NCBI GenBank assembly: GCA_016200125.1
Contig: JACQFK010000360.1
Location: 1 to 9,046 of the forward strand
Reading direction: 5' to 3'
Length of the DNA stretch: 9,046 nucleotides
Origin: Planctomycetota bacterium
GTDB lineage: Bacteria; Planctomycetota; MHYJ01; JACPRB01
This document shows positions 1 to 5,573 of this stretch, one piece after another; the stretch's first letter is position 1, and each line of letters begins with the position of its first letter. The notes under the pieces were generated by a model. The model worked only from the letters and a program-made list of their open reading frames with translations. It searched no databases and was not told the DNA's origin. A program made the translations under genes and the position numbers.

Positions 1-1
1 C

Positions 2-526
2 ACCTGCGTGATGGTCAGCCTCAACAGCGTGGGGCTCCCGGCCCTGGCGAAGCTGCGCCGCCACGCGGCGCTGCCGATCCACGGCCACCGCAACGGCTGG
101 GGGATGCTCTCGCGCAGCCCGGCGCTCGGCGTCTCCTTCGTCGCGATGCAGAAGCTCTGGCGCCTCGCGGGCGCGGACCATCTCCACACGAACGGCCTGC
201 GCAACAAGTTCTTCGAAGCCGACGACTCGGTGATCGCCTCCGCGCGCGCCTGCCTCGCCCCGATGTTCGGCGACCGGCGGGTCATGCCGGTCCTCGCGTC
301 GGGCCAGTGGGCGGGCCAGGCGCCCGACACCTACCGCGAAATCGGGGGCGTGGACCTCGTCTACCTGTGCGGCGGCGGCATCCTGGCCCATGCGGGGGGC
401 CCGGCCGCGGGCGTGGCCTCGATCCGCCAGGCCTGGGAGGCGGCGCTCGAAGGGCGCTCCCTCGACCAGGCCGCCGCGGTCCACCCGGAACTCCGTCAGG
501 CCATCGAAACCTACGGCGGCGCATGA
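2..526 (+). CDS. oiaX: RuBisCO-like protein, probable 3-oxo-isoapionate-4-phosphate decarboxylase (C-terminal part)
   Basis: The 5' end lies outside the window; 174 C-terminal residues are visible of a family usually a little over 400 long. The reading is a RuBisCO large-chain barrel. Residues 27-30 (HGHR) match the substrate-binding His-Arg of RuBisCO, 59-62 (DHLH) its GDHIH stretch, K69 its loop-6 lysine region, S100-G101 the phosphate-side serine loop, and G124-G126 the GGG phosphate-binding turn. The sequence between these (NGWGMLSRSP, QKLWRLAG, SGQWAGQAPDTY) is of the RuBisCO-like (form IV) type, not carbon-fixing RuBisCO. In the known D-apionate pathway a RuBisCO-like protein, OiaX, decarboxylates 3-oxo-isoapionate 4-phosphate to L-erythrulose 1-phosphate in the cytoplasm. 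That role is inferred mainly from the neighbours: a DUF1537 kinase and an ApnO-like dehydrogenase follow at once. The stop overlaps the next start (ATGA), so translation is probably coupled. The carbamylated-lysine region lies upstream and cannot be checked. Family call near certain; substrate good but not proven. Confidence 0.8.
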   Translation, partial: TCVMVSLNSVGLPALAKLRRHAALPIHGHRNGWGMLSRSPALGVSFVAMQKLWRLAGADHLHTNGLRNKFFEADDSVIASARACLAPMFGDRRVMPVLASGQWAGQAPDTYREIGGVDLVYLCGGGILAHAGGPAAGVASIRQAWEAALEGRSLDQAAAVHPELRQAIETYGGA

Positions 527-1818
527 GCGATCTCCTGCTGACGTACTGCGGCGACGACTTCAGCGGCTCCACCGACGTGATGGAGGCGCTGGCGACGGCC
601 GGCCTCCGCACGGTCCTCTTCCTCGAGCAGCCCTCGCCCTCGGACCTCCGCCGCTTCGACGGCCTTCGCGCCGCCGGGGTCGCCTCCACCAGCCGCGCGA
701 TGACGCCGGCTCAGATGGACCGCTCCCTCCCCGCCACCTTCAAGGGGCTGAAGAGGCTCGGAGCTCCCATCTGCCACTACAAGGTCTGCTCGACCTTCGA
801 CTCGTCGCCCGCGCTCGGCTCGATCGGAAAGGCGATGGAGATCGGCGCAGAAGTATTCGGCAGCCGGCCTGTCCCGCTCGTGGTGGGCGCGCCCGTTCTC
901 CGCCGCTACTGCGTCTTCGGAAATCTGTTCGCGACCGTCGGGCCCGAGACCTTTCGCATCGACCGCCATCCGGTGATGAGCCGCCACCCGGTGACACCGA
1001 TGGATGAGAGCGACCTCCGCGTCCACCTGGCGCGCCAGACTTCGCGCCGGATCGCGCTCATGGACCTGCTCCAACTCTCGGGAGCGCAGGCCGAGGTCGA
1101 TCGCCGCTTTGCGGCCCTCCTCGCAACCGATCCCGGCGTCGTCCTCTTCGACGTACTTGACGACGCGCGGCTGGCCGAGGTCGGCCGGCTCCTCTGGGAA
1201 TCGCGCGCGCCCCTTGTCGCCGGATCCTCCGGCATCGAATACGCCCTCACGGCCCACTGGCGGGCCTCGGGCAAGCTCGCGGCCGCGGAGCCCCCGGCGC
1301 CACCCGCACCGGCCTCCCGGATGATCGTGATCTCGGGAAGCTGCTCGACGATCACCGAGCGCCAGATCGCCTGGGCGCTGGAGAACGGCTGCTCCGGCAT
1401 CCGGGTGACCCCGGACGCGGACGAGCAGGACGCGGTCCGGAGGGCCATGAACGCGCTGGAGGCGGGCCTCAACCCCCTGCTCTACACGGCGCTCGGCCCG
1501 GCCGACCCCGCGATCCGCGACGCCCGCGCGCAGGGCGAACAGGTGGGTGCGCGGCTCGGGCGGCTGGCGCGGACCCTGCTGGAAACGTCGCGCCTCAGGC
1601 GCATCGTCGTCGCGGGGGGCGACACCTCGGGCTACGTGGCGCGCCAGCTCGGCCTGACCGCGCTCGAGATGGCCGCGCCCCTCGCGCCGGGCTCGCCGCT
1701 CTGCCGCGCGCGCTCCCGCGAGGACGCCTTCGACGGGCTCGAAATCGCGATGAAGGGCGGACAGGTGGGAAAACCGGACTACTTCGGAAGCGTGCTGACA
1801 AAAGGAGAAGCGACATGA
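523..1818 (+). CDS. oiaK: DUF1537 acid-sugar kinase, probable 3-oxo-isoapionate kinase
   Basis: This 431-aa protein is a full-length four-carbon acid sugar kinase (DUF1537). Visible motifs in order: GDDFSGSTD at 10-18 (N-terminal acid-sugar-binding domain), KVCSTFDS at 87-94, a short Ala/Pro-rich linker near 253-265, then the nucleotide-binding half with SGSCS at 271-275, GGDTSG at 365-370 and KGGQVG at 411-416. The family phosphorylates sugar acids with ATP. The RuBisCO-like partner points to 3-oxo-isoapionate as substrate, giving the 4-phosphate that OiaX decarboxylates. I chose the ATG at 523 because it overlaps the previous stop (ATGA) and starts the family's normal N terminus. The frame is open further upstream, but that part only reads the previous gene in another frame. 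There is no clear ribosome binding site, so coupling to the upstream gene is likely. Other DUF1537 kinases act on erythronate or threonate derivatives; the neighbours argue against those here. Confidence 0.85.
   Translation: MSDLLLTYCGDDFSGSTDVMEALATAGLRTVLFLEQPSPSDLRRFDGLRAAGVASTSRAMTPAQMDRSLPATFKGLKRLGAPICHYKVCSTFDSSPALGSIGKAMEIGAEVFGSRPVPLVVGAPVLRRYCVFGNLFATVGPETFRIDRHPVMSRHPVTPMDESDLRVHLARQTSRRIALMDLLQLSGAQAEVDRRFAALLATDPGVVLFDVLDDARLAEVGRLLWESRAPLVAGSSGIEYALTAHWRASGKLAAAEPPAPPAPASRMIVISGSCSTITERQIAWALENGCSGIRVTPDADEQDAVRRAMNALEAGLNPLLYTALGPADPAIRDARAQGEQVGARLGRLARTLLETSRLRRIVVAGGDTSGYVARQLGLTALEMAAPLAPGSPLCRARSREDAFDGLEIAMKGGQVGKPDYFGSVLTKGEAT
1803..1807 (+). promoter_or_regulatory. Ribosome binding site of the apnO-like gene
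   Basis: AGGAG sits 7 bases before the ATG at 1815, inside the last codons of the kinase gene. It fixes the start of the dehydrogenase-like gene and shows that this gene can recruit ribosomes independently, although its start also overlaps the kinase stop (ATGA). Confidence 0.8.
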
Positions 1819-2678
1819 CGACCGTGGCTCTGATCGGCGCCGGCGGCAAGATGGGCTGCCGGATCACGGACAATCTCAAGGGTTCCGCCTACGACACGAG
1901 GTACGTGGAGGTCGGCCCGGCGGGGATCGAGAACCTCCGCCGCCGCGGGCTCGACGTGACGCCGCGCGAGCAGGCGGTCCGCGAGGCGGACGCCGTGATC
2001 CTCGCGGTGCCCGACAACCTGATCGAGCGGATCTCGGCGGAGCTCGTCCCCTCCATGAGGCCCGGCTCGATGCTCGTGGTGCTCGACGCCGCGGCCCCCT
2101 ACGCGGGCAAACTCCCCGCGCGGGCCGACGTCACCTACGTCGTCACCCACCCCTGCCATCCCTCGGTGTTCAACGTGGAGACCGACCCCGAGGCGCAGCG
2201 CGACTACTTCGGCGGGATCAGGGCGAAGCAGAGCATCGTCTGCGCGCTCATGCAAGGGCCGGAGGCCGACTACGGGCCCGGCGAGGCGCTCTGCCGGACG
2301 ATGTTCGCGCCGGTCGAGCGGGCCCACCGGGTGACGGTCGACCAGATGATCATCCTGGAGCCGGTGCTGTCGGAGACCACGGCGGCCACCTGCATCACGG
2401 TGATCCGCGAGGCGATGGAGGAGTCGATCCGCCGCGGCGTCCCCCGCGCGGCCGCGCGCGACTTCATCCTCGGCCACCTGAACATCGAGATGGCCATCGT
2501 CTTCGAGGAGATCGGGTCGCCCTTCTCCGACGGCGCGAAGAAGGCCATCGAGAAGGCCAAGGGGCAGATCTTCCGCTCCGACTGGAAGAAGGTCTTCGAC
2601 GACGACAGCGTGCGCGAGTCGGTGGAGCTGATCACCCGGCCGCCGCAGCGCGAGCCGGCGCCCGCGCTCCGAACTTGA
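1815..2678 (+). CDS. apnO: NAD(P)-binding dehydrogenase-like protein, probable D-apionate oxidoisomerase
   Basis: This 287-aa protein begins with a Rossmann fold: strand VALI, then GAGGKMG at 8-14. The spacing is GxxGxxG, as in dihydrodipicolinate reductase, not the GxGxxG/A of classical 6-phosphogluconate dehydrogenase. E32 follows the second strand, where an acidic residue often favours NAD over NADP. The rest is a helical dimerisation and catalytic domain of the phosphogluconate-dehydrogenase type, with THPCHPSVFN at 111-120, VDQMIILEPVLSET at 175-188 and H221 in GHLNIE as conserved-looking patches. Next to a RuBisCO-like protein and a DUF1537 kinase, the best match is ApnO, which oxidises and rearranges D-apionate to 3-oxo-isoapionate, the substrate of the kinase. 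It overlaps the kinase stop by ATGA and has its own AGGAG site. A general 3-hydroxyacid dehydrogenase is the alternative. Fold sure; specific reaction inferred from synteny and overall resemblance. Confidence 0.75.
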   Translation: MTTVALIGAGGKMGCRITDNLKGSAYDTRYVEVGPAGIENLRRRGLDVTPREQAVREADAVILAVPDNLIERISAELVPSMRPGSMLVVLDAAAPYAGKLPARADVTYVVTHPCHPSVFNVETDPEAQRDYFGGIRAKQSIVCALMQGPEADYGPGEALCRTMFAPVERAHRVTVDQMIILEPVLSETTAATCITVIREAMEESIRRGVPRAAARDFILGHLNIEMAIVFEEIGSPFSDGAKKAIEKAKGQIFRSDWKKVFDDDSVRESVELITRPPQREPAPALRT

Positions 2679-2711
2679 CGCCGGGCGGACGCGCCCGCTA
2701 GAGTCGGAGCG

Positions 2712-3368
2712 ATGAATCCGGCCCCCGCGCGGCGTCTCCTGGCCGACCGCGCCTACGACGCGCTCAAGGGCTCGCTCCAGAGCGGGAAGTATCCGCCGGG
2801 GTCCTTTCTGTCGGAGCGGCGGCTCGCCCGCAGCCTGGGGATGAGCAAGACGCCGCTGAAGTCGGCCCTCGTGCGGCTCGAGGCGGAGGGCTTCCTCCGC
2901 ATCTCCCCGCAGCAGGGCATCGTGGTGCGCGAACCCTCGGTCCAGGAGATCGTCGAGCTCTTCGACCTGCGCGAGGCGATCGAGACCTTCGTCGTCCAGC
3001 GGATCGCCGGGCGGCTGACCCCCGGCCAGGTCGAGGCGCTGCGCAAGAACCTGAAGGGGCAGGAGGAGGCGGTCCGCAAGGCCCGGGTGGACGAGGCGAC
3101 GCGCCTGGACACCGAGTTTCACGCCCTGATCTGCGGCTTCCTGGGCAACCGCGAGATGATGCGGAGCCTGGGGCGGATGCGCGAGAAGCTGCACCTGCAC
3201 ATCCTGGGCAACCTCTCGCGGCGCCCCGAGCGGATGTCCGACAGCCTCCGCGAGCACGCCGCGATCGCGGCGGCGCTCATCGGGGGCCGGGGCGTCCAGG
3301 CCGCGGACCTGCTCCGCAAGCACCTCGAGTACGGCCGCCGCTTCGTCCTGGGCCGATCCGGGGAGTGA
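2712..3368 (+). CDS. GntR-family transcriptional regulator, FadR/FCD subfamily
   Basis: This 218-aa protein has an N-terminal winged helix at about 8-75: RAYDALKGSLQSGKYPPG, then SERRLARSLGMSKTPLKSAL as recognition region, and a wing ending GIVVREPS. The C-terminal FCD domain (about 80-212) is all helical. It carries the ligand set expected for its metal-assisted effector pocket: D133 and H137 (DTEFH), H182 (REHAAI) and H204 (RKHLEYG). FCD regulators usually bind a carboxylate or sugar-acid effector and repress their own operon. Here it lies 33 bases after apnO, on the same strand with no visible terminator between, so it is probably the local apionate-operon regulator; effector and operator are not visible. 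The GGAG before the ATG is only 2 bases away, so the start is less secure than the frame. Its stop lies inside the large palindrome shared with the converging gene. Confidence 0.88.
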   Translation: MNPAPARRLLADRAYDALKGSLQSGKYPPGSFLSERRLARSLGMSKTPLKSALVRLEAEGFLRISPQQGIVVREPSVQEIVELFDLREAIETFVVQRIAGRLTPGQVEALRKNLKGQEEAVRKARVDEATRLDTEFHALICGFLGNREMMRSLGRMREKLHLHILGNLSRRPERMSDSLREHAAIAAALIGGRGVQAADLLRKHLEYGRRFVLGRSGE

Positions 3369-3401
3369 AACGAATCAAACGGTTTGTTTCGTTTCACTTC
3401 C
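3361..3401. terminator. 41-base palindrome across both stop codons of a convergent gene pair, candidate bidirectional terminator
   Basis: The arms 3361-3380 and 3382-3401 pair around a single central base (3381). Eighteen of 20 positions are Watson-Crick pairs; there is one G-T pair (3363/3399) and one T-T mismatch (3375/3387). The TGA of the regulator (3366-3368) pairs exactly with the stop of the DUF885 gene read on the other strand (3394-3396). The stem is rich in A and T although the DNA around it is very GC-rich. A hairpin would form in both transcripts, so a bidirectional terminator is the natural reading. No run of U follows on either strand, so an operator or an mRNA 3'-end stabiliser remain alternatives. 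Confidence 0.5.
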
Positions 3402-5013
3402 ACTCGCGATCGAGCTCGCGCTCGATGAGGGCAGGGGGGACGTTGCCGAAGGCCAGGAAGCGTTCGTGGAATTCCTTGAGGGTGAAGCGGTCGCCCAGCT
3501 TCGCCCGGAACTTCTCGCGGATCCGCACGATCTCCAGCATGCCCAGCAGGTAGGTCGGGTAATAGGTCGGCGACTGCGTGTAGCCGTTCACGCTCCCCTC
3601 GGCCTGCGGCTTGTTGAGCTTGACCTTCTCCTCCAGGAACTTGACCGCGTCGTCGTACGACATCTTCCCGGTGTGCAGCGCGACGTCCAGGAGGATGCGC
3701 GCCGCGCGCTGCAGGCGCCAGTTGAGCTGCATCAGCCGCTCGCGCTTGTCCGTGTAGTACCCCGACTCGTTCGCCAGCTCCTCGCAGTAGAGCCCCCAGC
3801 CTTCCGAAAGCAGCGGCGAGTCGTTGAGCTTGCGGATCTTCGACCGGATGTCCTTCGCGTAGACGAACTGGAGATGGTGGCCCGGGTAGGCCTCGTGCCA
3901 GACCGTGCCGGGGATGTCGTAGACGTTGTGCGCCGCGAGCTGCGCCTCCGCCTCCTCGGGCTTCGCGTTCTTCGCCACCGGGGTGACGTAGAAGTGGCCG
4001 GTCTTCGCCTCGTCCAGCGGTCCCGGCCGCGAGTAGGCCGCGTAGGGGATGGAGCTCTGCTGGAAGGCCGGCGTCGCGACCACCTCGAGCTTCTCCCAGG
4101 CGGGGATGCCGACGAGCTTCTTGTCGATCATGTACTGCCGCGCCCGCGCCACCTCCTTGCGGTAGTACTCCAGCAGGCCCTCCGGCTTCGGATGGTCGCG
4201 CTTCATCTTCTCCAGCAGGGCCGGCCAGTCCTTCTCGATGTCCTCGAGCATCCGCTCGGTCTTCTCGAATTCGCGGCGGCCGATCTTCTCGAGCTCGTCG
4301 ACCCCGAGCTCCAGGCCGTGGTCCGTCTTGAGGTGGAATTCGTAGGCGGCCTTCCCGAGGACGAAGGAGCCGTCCGACCGCGAAAGCAGCTCCTCCTTCA
4401 GGAACTTGAGGTACTTCTCGTAGGCCGCCTTCACCTCCGCGACGAGCTTGGCGTCGGCCTCGCCGAGCTCGGAGCCCACGAAGTCGACGGCGCCCTCGCC
4501 GTCCTCGATCGCCGTCTTGGTCCACACTTTGGGCGGCCGGCCGAGCTTCGGCCGGAGCTCCCCGATCATCGCCGGGATGAGCGCCAGCCGCTTGTTGATG
4601 TTGGCCAGCCGCTCCGCCTTCGGGGCGTAGTCCTTCACGAGCATGTCGTGCAGCGTCGAGACGGTGCCGAAGGGGAGCCCGGGCGCGACCTCGCGGACGT
4701 CGCGGCGGCGGTACTCGAACTGCTGGGACAGGAGGTCGTTGCGCCAGAGCCGGGCGTCGAGGCTGTCGTCGGGCACCCGCGCGAGCCAGGCGTCCACGAA
4801 CTTGCCCCGGGCCTGATAGGAGGCGTCATCCCAGCGCGTGAGCTGATCGTCGAACGCGTGGAGTCCCACGCCGCTGGCCCATTCAGGGTCGAGGGCCGAC
4901 CGCGCCCGGAGGTACTCGTCGGAGAGCGCCGCCAGCGCGCGCGTCACGTCCTGCGGCATCGCCACTCCGGAGAAGAGCAAGAGGAACAGGATCCCGCGGG
5001 CCATCGGAGCCAT
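3394..5013 (-). CDS. Secreted DUF885 family metallopeptidase-like protein
   Basis: This 539-aa protein has an N-terminal signal peptide: positive start (MAPMARG), hydrophobic core ILFLLLFSGVA, then a likely cleavage near AMPQ. The mature part is mostly helical. The family's metal-site signature is HEAYPGHH at about 373-380, with a second block SEGWGLYCEE at about 403-412 whose glutamate resembles a third zinc ligand; NGYTQSPTYYPTYLLG at about 476-491 is another family-typical stretch. DUF885 proteins are taken to be zinc-dependent peptidases; substrates are largely unknown. It would act in the periplasm or outside the cell. The frame is open to a TTG at 5040, but ATGs at 5013 and 5004 both give better signal peptides. 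I chose 5013; 5004 is equally possible, and neither has a clear ribosome site. It converges with the regulator gene and diverges from the small gene at 5086, so it is probably a separate transcript unrelated to apionate use. Confidence 0.85.
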   Translation of the reverse strand: MAPMARGILFLLLFSGVAMPQDVTRALAALSDEYLRARSALDPEWASGVGLHAFDDQLTRWDDASYQARGKFVDAWLARVPDDSLDARLWRNDLLSQQFEYRRRDVREVAPGLPFGTVSTLHDMLVKDYAPKAERLANINKRLALIPAMIGELRPKLGRPPKVWTKTAIEDGEGAVDFVGSELGEADAKLVAEVKAAYEKYLKFLKEELLSRSDGSFVLGKAAYEFHLKTDHGLELGVDELEKIGRREFEKTERMLEDIEKDWPALLEKMKRDHPKPEGLLEYYRKEVARARQYMIDKKLVGIPAWEKLEVVATPAFQQSSIPYAAYSRPGPLDEAKTGHFYVTPVAKNAKPEEAEAQLAAHNVYDIPGTVWHEAYPGHHLQFVYAKDIRSKIRKLNDSPLLSEGWGLYCEELANESGYYTDKRERLMQLNWRLQRAARILLDVALHTGKMSYDDAVKFLEEKVKLNKPQAEGSVNGYTQSPTYYPTYLLGMLEIVRIREKFRAKLGDRFTLKEFHERFLAFGNVPPALIERELDREWK

Positions 5014-5033
5014 CCAAGCACCCGGCCGCCGCC

Positions 5034-5062
5034 TTGTCAAAGGATGGATCGTGGGGTAGCAT
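5034..5062 (+). promoter_or_regulatory. Sigma70-type promoter for the small gene at 5086
   Basis: TTGTCA at 5034-5039 matches the -35 consensus at 5 of 6 bases. TAGCAT at 5057-5062 matches the -10 consensus at 4 of 6, including both key ends (TA and AT). The spacer is 17 bases. Transcription would start near 5069, leaving a short leader that holds the ribosome site of the 78-aa gene. It lies in the only divergent intergenic gap of the window. Confidence 0.5.
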
Positions 5063-5072
5063 TAGCCGGTCT

Positions 5073-5077
5073 GGAGG
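5073..5077 (+). promoter_or_regulatory. Ribosome binding site deciding the start of the 78-aa gene
   Basis: GGAGG lies 8 bases before the ATG at 5086. The same frame is open far upstream, antisense to the DUF885 gene, so this site is what places the true start at 5086. Confidence 0.8.
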
Positions 5078-5085
5078 AACTGCGA

Positions 5086-5322
5086 ATGGCCAAAAGCGTC
5101 GACATCCCCTTCGGTTACGGCGACGTGATCGCGATCACCGGCTCGGGGCCGAAGGTCGTGGTGTGGTTCAAGGACGCGAACAGCATGGTCCGCGGCCTCC
5201 TGATGGATCTGACCGACCCCGCGAACCCGGTGCTCAACAAGGAAGAGATCATCATCCGGCGCAAGACCGAAGGGCAGGTCCGCAAGAAGAAGCTGCCGCC
5301 GGTCGGCAATCCGATCGCCTAG
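5086..5322 (+). CDS. Small protein of unknown function (78 aa)
   Basis: I do not recognise this family. It is a real gene by several signs: a strong GGAGG site at proper spacing, a promoter-like pair upstream, and a sensible non-repetitive protein sequence. The chain alternates short hydrophobic stretches (DVIAITG at 13-19, KVVVWFK at 23-29, MVRGLLMDL at 34-42, EEIIIRRK at 53-60) with turns rich in Gly, Asp, Asn and Pro. That suggests a small, mostly beta domain of about 60 residues. The C-terminal tail is basic (RKKK at 66-69) and ends in Pro/Gly. There is no signal peptide or membrane segment, so it is probably cytoplasmic; the basic tail could contact nucleic acid or an acidic partner, which is only a guess. 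It diverges from the DUF885 gene and its stop lies 6 bases from the stop of the converging 74-aa gene. Confidence 0.75.
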   Translation: MAKSVDIPFGYGDVIAITGSGPKVVVWFKDANSMVRGLLMDLTDPANPVLNKEEIIIRRKTEGQVRKKKLPPVGNPIA

Positions 5323-5339
5323 GGGGGACTAGTTCCCCT
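5322..5339. terminator. Inverted repeat at the second convergent junction, possible bidirectional terminator
   Basis: Positions 5322-5339 form an 18-base palindrome centred between 5330 and 5331: seven Watson-Crick pairs per arm plus two G-T pairs. The run of G on the left meets the run of C on the right. It begins at the last base of the + strand stop (5320-5322) and contains the whole - strand stop (5329-5331). The stem is short with almost no free loop, and no U-tract follows, so terminator function is only possible. Confidence 0.3.
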
Positions 5340-5553
5340 CCGGCTTCTCTTCGCCCTCCGGGGCGGGGGCCGCGTCCTGGGGCGGGTTGCCGTTCATGTC
5401 CACGACCTGCCGCTGCATCTCGCCGGGCGCGAACAGGCCGCTGTTGTCGTTGCCCAGCAGGCCGTCCTTGCGCATCTGCTTGCGCTGGGCCTTCTGTTCG
5501 CGCTGCTGGCGCTTCTTCGCCTCGCGGAGGCGTTTTCCCGCGCTGTCTGCCAT
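5329..5553 (-). CDS. Small basic protein of unknown function (74 aa)
   Basis: I do not recognise a named family. The first 30 residues are one long, strongly basic helix made almost only of Lys, Arg, Gln, Glu and Ala (KRLREAKKRQQREQKAQRKQ at 7-26). A conserved-looking bend follows (DGLLGNDNSGLFAPGE at 30-45), then an acidic, Pro/Ala/Glu-rich disordered tail. There is no signal peptide or membrane segment. A highly charged helix of this kind could bind RNA, DNA or ribosomes, but nothing visible proves it. The start is supported by AAGGAG at 5560-5565, 6 bases before the ATG. The gene begins 20 bases after the stop of the radical SAM gene on the same strand, so the two are probably cotranscribed; a shared function does not follow from that alone. 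Confidence 0.7.
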   Translation of the reverse strand: MADSAGKRLREAKKRQQREQKAQRKQMRKDGLLGNDNSGLFAPGEMQRQVVDMNGNPPQDAAPAPEGEEKPEGN

Positions 5554-5559
5554 CGCCGT

Positions 5560-5565
5560 CTCCTT
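5560..5565 (-). promoter_or_regulatory. Ribosome binding site of the 74-aa basic protein gene
   Basis: Read on the - strand this is AAGGAG, 6 bases before the ATG at 5553. It sits in the 20-base gap after the radical SAM stop. It is the main evidence that the small frame is translated. Confidence 0.75.
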
Positions 5566-5573
5566 GTGAAAAC

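Noticed and set aside
307..522. N-terminal extension of the kinase gene
   Set aside because: The extra 72 residues are Arg/Gly/Pro-rich and overlap the RuBisCO-like gene in another frame. The DUF1537 domain starts normally at 523.
2..526. Carbon-fixing RuBisCO
   Set aside because: The barrel motifs are those of a form IV RuBisCO-like protein, and there is no small subunit, phosphoribulokinase or other Calvin-cycle gene nearby; the neighbours are acid-sugar catabolic genes.
1779..3323. 514-codon open frame on the - strand opposite apnO and the GntR gene
   Set aside because: It is antisense to two clearly recognisable genes. Its product is a low-complexity Leu/Arg/Asp/His-rich chain typical of frames opposite high-GC genes, and it has no ribosome site.
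3365..3553. Small + strand frame beginning inside the palindrome
   Set aside because: It is antisense to the end of the DUF885 gene, Arg/Ser-rich, and lacks a supported start.
3466..5085. Long + strand extension upstream of the 78-aa gene, in the same frame
   Set aside because: It lies antisense to the DUF885 gene and gives Leu/Arg/Val-rich low-complexity protein. The GGAGG before 5086 marks the real start.
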